A stretch of DNA of 64,000 bases from Pseudomonas sp. P8_229 (lineage in GTDB: Bacteria; Pseudomonadota; Gammaproteobacteria; Pseudomonadales; Pseudomonadaceae). Each line of letters begins with the position of its first letter. The first letter of the stretch is position 1. The translations under genes were made by a program, and so were the position numbers. Below the pieces are notes generated by a model, which ran no database searches, was not told the DNA's origin, and saw only the letters and a list, made by a program, of their open reading frames with translations. The DNA is taken from NCBI RefSeq assembly GCF_034008635.1, contig NZ_CP125378.1:2842001-2906000 (forward strand), given 5' to 3'. This document shows positions 19,159 through 25,615 of this stretch, one piece after another.

Positions 19159-20712
19159 TCACTCACACCAGACACTGCGCAAGCGTGCCAGAGCCGCTTC
19201 AATTTGCGGCTCCGGCACAGCGGCGAAGCCCAGTACCAACCCGGCGCACTGCTGCGCTGGCCGAGGCGAGTCGGGTAACCAATAGCTGCTCAGGCCGTTG
19301 ACCTCGACGCCCACCTGTTCGGCCTGGGCAATCAGCTCGCGTTCGCGGGCAACGCTTGCCACCGGCACCGTCAGGTGCAAGCCTGCGGCCACCGCCGGCA
19401 AGCTGCCAACGCCGGCGATATTTCCCGGCCAATGCGCCAACAGGCAGTTGCGCCGGCTCAGGGCGGCACGGCGCATGCGTCGGATGTGTCGCTGAAAATG
19501 CCCAGCGGCCATGAATTCAGCCATCACCGCCTGAGTGCTCACTTCGGAATGACGCACGTCCACCGCTCGCCGCCTTGCGAAAGCTTCGACCAGCCCGGCC
19601 GGCAACACCAGATACCCCAGGCGCAATGCCGGGAACGCCACCTTGCCGAAGGTCCCGACGTAAAGCACACGGCCTTGCCGATCCAGCGCCGCCAGCGGGG
19701 CCAGTGGTGCACCGCTGTAGCGATACTCGCCGTCGTAGTCGTCTTCGATGATCCAGCCCTGACTTCGCTCAGCCCAGGCCAGCAGTTCCAGCCTGCGCGC
19801 CAGGCTCATGACCACCCCGGTCGGGTACTGGTGAGAGGGGGTGACATAGGCCAGCCGGCAGTCGGCAACTTCAGCCAATGCCCGACAATCGATGCCCTCG
19901 TCATCCACCGGCACGCCGTGCAAACGACCGCCAGCCACTGCGAAGGCGTGGCCGGCGGCCCGGTATCCCGGATTTTCTATCCCGACCGCATCGCCCGGAG
20001 CCACCAGCAGCTGTGCACAAAGGCTAATACCCTGTTGCGCACCACTGGTGATCACAATTTGCTCAGCAGAACACTGCATGCCGCGCGAACTGCGCAAGTA
20101 GGCGGCGATCATGCCGCGCAGTCGCGCGTCGCCTGCCGGATCGCCGTAGCACAGTTGCTGTAAATCCGGTTTTCGCCAGAAAGCCGCATTGAGCTTGGCC
20201 CAGACCTCAAAAGGAAACAGATCAAAGGCTGGCACACCGACTCGAAAAGCACGCGGCGGACCACTCGGAGGCAGGGCCAAATGGTTCTTTTCGATACGCG
20301 CAAACGTATCGCTGTGGATAACTTTACTGGATGAAACTACAGGTAAATCCAGCCAATTTGTGGATAAGGTTGTGGGTAAGCCTGTTGAAAACCCTGTGGA
20401 TACTTTTGTGGATAGTTTTTTCGGCGAGCTGGGCGCTTGGGGTAATTGCGCAACGTAAGTGCCGTCCCCTACTCGCCCTTCGATGAACCCCTCGGCATAC
20501 AGCTGATCGTAGGCGCGCACCACGCTATTGCGAGAGATGGCCAATGCCGTCGCCAGATCGCGACTGGCCGGCAATCGCGTGCCGCTGGCCAGACGTCCAT
20601 CCAGTACGCGCAGACGCAAAGCCTGGTAGAGCTGACGACTCAAACCCTGACGGCGATCGAGTTCAATGCCGGCCGGATTGAACGGCATCGACAGGGTAGT
20701 TTGCTCAGGCAT
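19159..20712 (-). CDS. MocR/PdxR-type regulator (GntR HTH fused to class I aminotransferase domain)
   Basis: A 517-residue fusion. The GntR winged HTH is at about 15-85 (GTRLPASRDLATALAISRNS). An aminotransferase-like PLP domain spans about 150-510, with the PLP-binding lysine in YVGTFGKVAFPALRLGY and substrate/PLP residues in SHQYPTG and DDYDGEYRY. MocR proteins use PLP as a sensor, usually for vitamin B6 or amino-acid metabolism. The linker (about 95-130) is rich in S-T repeats and its DNA carries a DnaA-box cluster. It is divergent from the paiB-GNAT operon, which it probably controls. Confidence 0.92.
   Translation of the reverse strand: MPEQTTLSMPFNPAGIELDRRQGLSRQLYQALRLRVLDGRLASGTRLPASRDLATALAISRNSVVRAYDQLYAEGFIEGRVGDGTYVAQLPQAPSSPKKLSTKVSTGFSTGLPTTLSTNWLDLPVVSSSKVIHSDTFARIEKNHLALPPSGPPRAFRVGVPAFDLFPFEVWAKLNAAFWRKPDLQQLCYGDPAGDARLRGMIAAYLRSSRGMQCSAEQIVITSGAQQGISLCAQLLVAPGDAVGIENPGYRAAGHAFAVAGGRLHGVPVDDEGIDCRALAEVADCRLAYVTPSHQYPTGVVMSLARRLELLAWAERSQGWIIEDDYDGEYRYSGAPLAPLAALDRQGRVLYVGTFGKVAFPALRLGYLVLPAGLVEAFARRRAVDVRHSEVSTQAVMAEFMAAGHFQRHIRRMRRAALSRRNCLLAHWPGNIAGVGSLPAVAAGLHLTVPVASVARERELIAQAEQVGVEVNGLSSYWLPDSPRPAQQCAGLVLGFAAVPEPQIEAALARLRSVWCE
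20313..20415. promoter_or_regulatory. Cluster of five DnaA-box-like 9-mers
   Basis: On the plus strand TGTGGATAA (complement of the DnaA box TTATCCACA) occurs exactly at 20313-20321 and 20359-20367. One-mismatch copies lie at 20371-20379 (TGTGGGTAA), 20395-20403 (TGTGGATAC) and 20407-20415 (TGTGGATAG). All share one orientation. They lie inside the MocR coding sequence and fall in two reading frames, so the signal is in the DNA and not only in a peptide repeat. Confidence 0.5.
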
Positions 20713-20747
20713 GGCAATGGACCTATGAAATTGGCCATCAATGGCTC

Positions 20748-20776
20748 TTACAACAGACCAATAGCCTGCCTAGGAT
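20748..20776 (+). promoter_or_regulatory. Candidate sigma-70 promoter of the paiB operon
   Basis: TTACAA at 20748 and TAGGAT at 20771 are 17 bp apart, ahead of the paiB ribosome site, in the 92-bp divergent gap with MocR. Confidence 0.5.
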
Positions 20777-20804
20777 GCAGGCATTCGCCAAGGAAAATCT
20801 GTCC

Positions 20805-21428
20805 ATGTACACGCCGCGCGCCTTCGCCATCGAAGAACTGTCCCAACTGCACGAACTGATCCTCGCCAGCCGCCTCGCCATTCTGGTCACCCACGGCGAA
20901 AACGGCCTGCAAGCTAGCCATGTGCCGGTGCTGCTGCATTGCGAGCAAGGCGAGTACGGCACGCTGTACGGACACCTGGCCCGCGCCAACCCGCAGTGGA
21001 AAGACCTGCGCGACGGTGCCGAGGCCATGCTGATTTTTGCCGGCGCCGATGCCTACGTCAGCCCGGGCTTCTACCCGAGCAAAGCCGAACACGGCAAAGT
21101 CGTGCCGACCTGGAACTACATCGCGGTGCACGCCTATGGCCACGCCGAAACCTTCAGCGACGGCGGACGCCTGCTCGACATCGTCAGCACCCTCACTGAC
21201 CGACACGAAGCCGGCCGCGCCCAGCCGTGGTCAGTCAATGACGCGCCCGCCGATTACATCGACGGCATGCTTAAAGCGATTGTCGGTTTTGCCATTCCCA
21301 TCGACCGTCTCGAAGGCAAGCGCAAACTCAGCCAGAACCGCAGCGCCGCAGACATTGCCGGGGTGCGCGAAGGCCTGGCCGCCAGCCCTGAAATCAATGA
21401 TCAAACCCTCGCCCAACTGATGCGCTAA
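20805..21428 (+). CDS. PaiB-like FMN-binding negative transcriptional regulator family protein
   Basis: A 207-residue protein of the FMN_bind_2/PaiB family (MYTPRAFAIEE at the start, PGFYPSKAEHGKVVPTWNY in the flavin-binding core at about 90-110, IDRLEGKRKLSQNR near the end). The start at 20805 is chosen because AAGGA precedes it and the family begins MYTP; an in-frame ATG at 20775 overlaps the likely promoter. Despite the name, members may be flavin-dependent enzymes. It opens an operon with two acetyltransferases and is divergent from MocR. Confidence 0.9.
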   Translation: MYTPRAFAIEELSQLHELILASRLAILVTHGENGLQASHVPVLLHCEQGEYGTLYGHLARANPQWKDLRDGAEAMLIFAGADAYVSPGFYPSKAEHGKVVPTWNYIAVHAYGHAETFSDGGRLLDIVSTLTDRHEAGRAQPWSVNDAPADYIDGMLKAIVGFAIPIDRLEGKRKLSQNRSAADIAGVREGLAASPEINDQTLAQLMR

Positions 21429-21438
21429 GGAAATCACC

Positions 21439-21885
21439 ATGAGTCAGATCGACATCCGCCAGGTCAGCGCCGCCGACCACGCCGCATGGCTGCCGTTGTG
21501 GCAGGCCTACCTGAGTTTCTACAACGGCGAACTGCCGGACGCGGTGACCGACAGCACCTGGCAGCGCTTCCTCGATCCGAGCGAACCGACTCACGCAGCA
21601 TTGGCCTGGGCCGATGGCAAAGCGGTCGGCATGGTGCATTACATCTATCATCGCTCGAACTGGAGCATCGAAAACTCCTGCTACTTGCAGGACTTGCTGG
21701 TGGCCGAGCAAACCCGTGGAACCGGCGTCGGCCGTCTGCTGATCGAACACGTTTACGCCACGGCCAAGGCTGACGGCTGCTGCAAAGTGCACTGGCTGAC
21801 CCACGAAACCAACGCCACTGCGATCCAGCTCTACGAGCGCATCGCCGAGCGCCCGGGATTCATCCAGTTTCGCAAAGCCATTTAA
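21439..21885 (+). CDS. GNAT-family N-acetyltransferase
   Basis: A 148-residue single-domain GNAT protein. The acetyl-CoA pyrophosphate loop RGTGVGRLL is at about 94-102, preceded by the beta strand YLQDLLV; NATAIQLYERI is the usual motif B. It starts 10 nt after paiB with a clear AAGGA site, so it is in the same operon. The substrate is unknown; the link to PaiB recalls the PaiA-PaiB pair, where PaiA is also a GNAT enzyme. Confidence 0.9.
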   Translation: MSQIDIRQVSAADHAAWLPLWQAYLSFYNGELPDAVTDSTWQRFLDPSEPTHAALAWADGKAVGMVHYIYHRSNWSIENSCYLQDLLVAEQTRGTGVGRLLIEHVYATAKADGCCKVHWLTHETNATAIQLYERIAERPGFIQFRKAI

Positions 21886-21897
21886 GGAGACGCACGC

Positions 21898-22569
21898 ATG
21901 AGCATTTCACCGGCCGACTGGAAAGGCGTCCCCGCCCCCACCGCCACCCTGCTTGAAGGACGCTTCATTCGCCTCGAACGACTCGACCCGGCGTGCCACG
22001 AGGACGAGCTGTTCAACGCCCTCGAAGGCCCCGGTGCCGACCCGAAGCTCTGGGACTATTTGCCCTACGGACCGTTTCCGCAACGCAGCGTTTTCAATGA
22101 CTGGCTGAACAACCATGCGGCCAGCAGCGATCCGTATTTCTTCAGCGTCGTCGACCGCACCACGGGTCAGGTGCAAGGCATTCTGAGCCTGATGTCGATT
22201 GTCCCGGCCCAGGGCCGCATCGAAATCGGCCACGTCACCTTTGGTGCACCGATGCAGCGTTCACCGAAAAGCACCGAGGCGGTATACCTGCTCGCCAAAT
22301 ATGCGTTCGCCTTGGGTTACCGTCGCCTGGAATGGAAATGTAACAACGGCAACGCCCGCTCCAAATACGCCGCCGAGCGCCTGGGCTTCAGCTTCGAAGG
22401 CGTGTTCCGCCAGCACATGGTAGTCAAGGGCCAGAACCGCGATACCGCGTGGTTCTCGATTCTGGATTCGGAGTGGCCAGCGATTGCGGCAGGGTTCGAA
22501 CGCTGGTTGAGTGATGAAAACCAGACGCCGACCGGGCAGGTGAAAGGGTTGGTCGAGTGCCGTTCCTGA
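21898..22569 (+). CDS. RimJ/RimL-type GNAT acetyltransferase
   Basis: A 223-residue GNAT protein of the longer RimJ/RimL-like type. It has the N-terminal TLLEGRFIRLERLDP, a motif A region with STEAVYLLAKYAF, and a family-typical NNGNARSKYAAERLGFSFEG near 150-170. It is the third gene of the paiB operon, 12 nt after the previous one and with AAGGAG before the ATG. It may modify small molecules or protein N-termini; the substrate is not inferable. A strong terminator follows. Confidence 0.9.
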   Translation: MSISPADWKGVPAPTATLLEGRFIRLERLDPACHEDELFNALEGPGADPKLWDYLPYGPFPQRSVFNDWLNNHAASSDPYFFSVVDRTTGQVQGILSLMSIVPAQGRIEIGHVTFGAPMQRSPKSTEAVYLLAKYAFALGYRRLEWKCNNGNARSKYAAERLGFSFEGVFRQHMVVKGQNRDTAWFSILDSEWPAIAAGFERWLSDENQTPTGQVKGLVECRS

Positions 22570-22575
22570 GTCTGT

Positions 22576-22612
22576 AATCAAAGGATCGCAGGCTGCGATC
22601 CTTTGATTTTTG
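22576..22612. terminator. Bidirectional terminator between convergent genes
   Basis: A 15-bp perfect stem (AATCAAAGGATCGCA / TGCGATCCTTTGATT, 3-nt loop) is followed by TTTTGTT. It separates the GNAT operon from the homocysteine methyltransferase gene on the other strand. Confidence 0.9.
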
Positions 22613-22613
22613 T

Positions 22614-23528
22614 TCAAGCGAGCTTTTGCGCAAGCACCGCAATGTGTTCCGGACCGATCCCGCAGCAGCCGCCCAAATGGCTGGCGCCGCGCTGCTGCCA
22701 GTCCTGCGCCCAATGCAGATACCCCGGCGGATCCAGATCCTCACGCAACGGGTCGAGGCCGTCGTTGGCCGTCGCCTCCTTCGGTTGTGGCGGAAACGCA
22801 TTGGCATACGCGCCAATGTGAATCTGCACGCCCAAACGTTCGAAGGTGTCGCGCGCCGCATCAATCGCCGCGCCGATCACTTCCGGCTGGCTGCAGTTGA
22901 ACAGCAGCGTCTCCACGCCCAACTCCGCCGCCACCGCCGCTGCTTCGGCCACCGGTTCACCGGAACGCAGACGCGGCACCTCATCGGTATCTTCGTCCTT
23001 CAGCGTAAACGACAGCCAGAACGGCTTGCCGTCCTTCGGCAGACCGGCACGGATCGATCGCGCCTCGATGATCGAACTCTGGGTTTCCGCCAGCCACAGG
23101 TCGACATGGGGCGCCAGGCCGTTCACCAGTGGCGCCAGCAACTCGTTCACCCGCGACGCCTCGAACAGGTCCGGACGATAAGACCCGAACAGCGGCGGCA
23201 ACGAACCTGCCACTCGCACCGCTTTGCCCGATGCCTGCACCGCACGCTGCGCCAACTCACCGGCCAACGCCGCCAGTGCCTCACCTTCAGCAGCAAACCG
23301 CGCTTCGCCAATGTGAAACGGCACCACTGCATAACTGTTGCTGGTGATCACGTTGGCGCCACTGGCGATGTAGGCGGCGTGTACTGCTTCAACCGCTTGC
23401 GGCGCCTCGATCAAAGCCAGCGCCGACCACTCGGGCTGCCTGAACGGTGCGCCGGCGCGCTGCAACTCACGGCCCATGCCGCCATCAAGAATTACCGCGC
23501 TTGCTGTGCCCATATGCGTTTCACTCAT
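22614..23528 (-). CDS. Homocysteine S-methyltransferase family protein
   Basis: About 304 residues, one (beta/alpha)8 domain. The zinc-binding cysteines of the family are visible in LFNCSQPE (about 215) and in GGCCGIGPEH near the C-terminus; ILDGGMGRELQRAG is the N-terminal signature. MmuM-type enzymes methylate homocysteine with S-methylmethionine or SAM. The start is uncertain: GTG at 23549, ATG at 23528 and ATG at 23513 are all in frame and none has a strong ribosome site. It is divergent from an amino-acid transporter, which could carry a related sulfur compound. Confidence 0.88.
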   Translation of the reverse strand: MSETHMGTASAVILDGGMGRELQRAGAPFRQPEWSALALIEAPQAVEAVHAAYIASGANVITSNSYAVVPFHIGEARFAAEGEALAALAGELAQRAVQASGKAVRVAGSLPPLFGSYRPDLFEASRVNELLAPLVNGLAPHVDLWLAETQSSIIEARSIRAGLPKDGKPFWLSFTLKDEDTDEVPRLRSGEPVAEAAAVAAELGVETLLFNCSQPEVIGAAIDAARDTFERLGVQIHIGAYANAFPPQPKEATANDGLDPLREDLDPPGYLHWAQDWQQRGASHLGGCCGIGPEHIAVLAQKLA

Positions 23529-23624
23529 AAGCTTATGAAAATTGCTCACTACCAGAGTAGTTCTTATAACTATTTAATACGCACCATTCGGTTAATAACA
23601 ACCCCTTTTTTTCAGGTGTCGACT

Positions 23625-24446
23625 GTGAAACTTCAACCGCTACTGGCCCTGGGCCTGACGATTCTGGCCGCCTCCACTCAAGCCTTCGGCGGCGCCACAC
23701 TCGACCGCGTCGAACAGAAAAAACAACTGGTCGGCGTGCTGATGGAAAGCTACCCGCCCTTCTCGTTCCTCAATGACCAGAATCAGCTCGACGGTTTCGA
23801 TGTGGACGTCGCCAAAGCCGTGGCGGATAAACTCGGGGTCAAGCTGCGCCTGGAAACACCGTCCTGGGACGTTATTGCCGCCGGCCGCTGGAGCGGGCGC
23901 TATGACATCTGCATCTGCTCCATGACCCCGAGCAAGGCCCGCGCCGAAGTGTTCGACTTCCCGGTCGAGTATTACGCCTCACCGGCAGTGATCGTGGTCA
24001 ACGCCAAGGACGATCGCATCCACGGCGCCAAGGACCTGAGCGGCAAGAAAGTCGGCCTGACCAGCGCCTCCAGCTACGAAAGTTACCTGAACAAGAACCT
24101 GATCATCGAAGGCGCCGAAGACACGCGTCTGCAATACCCGTTCGAGGATGTGCAGATCGCCCCGTACGATACCGACAACGTTGCCTTTCAGGATCTGGGC
24201 CTGGGTGCCGGTGTGCGCCTGGATGCAATCCTCACCAACCTGGTGACCGCGCAGCCGCGCCTGAATCAGGACCAGCGTTTCAAACTGGCCGGCGCGCCGC
24301 TGTACTCGGAACCCAACTCGGTCGCCATTGAAAAGGGTGACGCGCAATGGGACGCCAAGGTGCGCGAGGTGTTTGCGCAACTGAAACAGGACGGCACGCT
24401 GAGCAAGCTGTCGCAGAAATGGATCGGCGCCGATATCAGCCAATGA
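23625..24446 (+). CDS. Amino-acid ABC transporter, periplasmic binding protein
   Basis: A 273-residue type 3 solute-binding protein. It has a signal peptide (about 1-22; LLALGLTILAASTQAFG) and the typical VGVLMESYPPFSFL, GFDVDVAKAVADKLG and WDVIAAGRW segments. The ligand-binding SMTPSKARAEVFDF corresponds to the SMTITPER region of the family. The start is a GTG at 23625 with CAGG 8 nt before it; no ATG fits. The stop overlaps the permease start by 4 nt. The substrate is probably an amino acid; the divergent homocysteine methyltransferase hints at a sulfur or methylated one. Confidence 0.9.
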   Translation: MKLQPLLALGLTILAASTQAFGGATLDRVEQKKQLVGVLMESYPPFSFLNDQNQLDGFDVDVAKAVADKLGVKLRLETPSWDVIAAGRWSGRYDICICSMTPSKARAEVFDFPVEYYASPAVIVVNAKDDRIHGAKDLSGKKVGLTSASSYESYLNKNLIIEGAEDTRLQYPFEDVQIAPYDTDNVAFQDLGLGAGVRLDAILTNLVTAQPRLNQDQRFKLAGAPLYSEPNSVAIEKGDAQWDAKVREVFAQLKQDGTLSKLSQKWIGADISQ

Positions 24447-25279
24447 CTGCCTTCCCGACCCCTCCACAGCCGCCACAACCGGTGGCTGAATCGCGCCTGC
24501 AACGGCTGTTCGGTTTCCGCACGCGCCTGTACCTGACGTGGGCGGCGATGTTCAGCCTGTTTGCCGGTTTTTTCCTGAGCTTCGACCTGAAGCTCTCGAT
24601 CATCCTCGACAAATTGCCGAACCTGCTTGGCGTGCACCTGGCACCCAACGGCTTTTTGCAGGGCGCAGCGCTGACCTTGTTTCTGTGTGCCTGCGCCATC
24701 GTCGCCTCGTCATTGCTGGGCTTCGTCACCGCTCTGGCACGCCTGTCGAAAAGCGCCGTGGCATTCGGCATTGCCAGCTTCTACACCTCGTTCTTTCGCG
24801 GCACGCCGTTGCTGATCCAGATCCTGCTGATCTACCTCGGTCTGCCACAACTGGGCGTGGTGCCCGGCGCGGTGGTGGCCGGGATCATTGCCCTGTCGCT
24901 GAACTATGGCGCGTACCTCAGTGAGATCTTCCGCGCCGGCATCCTCGGCGTGCCCTATGGTCAGCGCGAAGCCTCGTTGGCGCTGGGCATGCGCGAGAGC
25001 GTGATCTTCTGGCGCATCACCCTGCCCCAGGCCATGCGCACCATCATCCCACCGACCACCAACCAGTTCATCTCGATGCTCAAGGACTCGTCACTGATCT
25101 CGGTGATGGGTGTGTGGGAAGTGATGTTCCTGGCCCAGTCCTACGGGCGCTCGAGCTACCGCTACATCGAGATGCTGACCACAGCGGCGCTCATTTACTG
25201 GCTGATGTCGATCGGTCTGGAATTGATCCAGGCACGGATGGAGCGCCATTACGGCAAGGCTTACGTGCGTCGCAGCTGA
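24443..25279 (+). CDS. Amino-acid ABC transporter permease
   Basis: A 278-residue inner-membrane permease of the His/Glu/Gln (HisM) family. The EAA loop is clear (about 195-215; GQREASLALGMRESVIFWRITLPQA), and FFRGTPLLIQ marks the family. An unusual long N-terminal part (about 1-75) carries a proline-rich stretch and an extra hydrophobic helix before the core. ATG overlaps the stop of the binding protein. No ATPase gene follows: the next sequence is an autotransporter remnant, so the ATPase may be supplied in trans or have been lost. Confidence 0.9.
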   Translation: MTAFPTPPQPPQPVAESRLQRLFGFRTRLYLTWAAMFSLFAGFFLSFDLKLSIILDKLPNLLGVHLAPNGFLQGAALTLFLCACAIVASSLLGFVTALARLSKSAVAFGIASFYTSFFRGTPLLIQILLIYLGLPQLGVVPGAVVAGIIALSLNYGAYLSEIFRAGILGVPYGQREASLALGMRESVIFWRITLPQAMRTIIPPTTNQFISMLKDSSLISVMGVWEVMFLAQSYGRSSYRYIEMLTTAALIYWLMSIGLELIQARMERHYGKAYVRRS

Positions 25280-25284
25280 GTAGA

Positions 25285-25416
25285 TCCGACAGCAGCCTGA
25301 GCAACGGCATGAGCCTGGTGCCAGGCATGACGGTTGGCTGGAAACACACCTACGGCGAGATCCGCAGCAACAGCCGCAATCACGGGCTGATCGGACAGTG
25401 GCAGATGAGTTTCTGA
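25285..25416 (+). pseudogene. Remnant of an autotransporter beta-barrel C-terminus
   Basis: The 43-residue reading SDSSLSNGMSLVPGM, GWKHTYGEI, then SNSRNHGLIGQWQMSF and a stop matches two separate parts of the intact autotransporter downstream: ANGMQLTPRLSASVKHTYGEV and SDSRSYGVMGQWRMAF. The roughly 50 residues between them are deleted and nothing upstream remains. It ends in Phe as outer-membrane barrels do, but it cannot form a barrel. The rest of the 336-bp gap to the next gene shows no coding sequence. Confidence 0.8.
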
Positions 25417-25615
25417 TCATTACCAGCGGCTAGCGGCGACACAACCTGTAGGAAAGGACGACGGATCGGGAAGATGTGATCGGAAATTCTGCGCCGGGCT
25501 GCCCTTTTCCGCAGATCAAACCGACGCAGCCCGCAGCACCGTGCGAACCAGCTGACATCGGCGTCTGCCGGCGCCAACTTAGAGTTTGGCCTCCTTCCAC
25601 GAGAGGCTGAACTCG

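Noticed and set aside
22626..24446. A 606-codon plus-strand frame
   Set aside because: Only its last 273 codons are a real binding-protein gene; the front part is antisense to the homocysteine methyltransferase gene.
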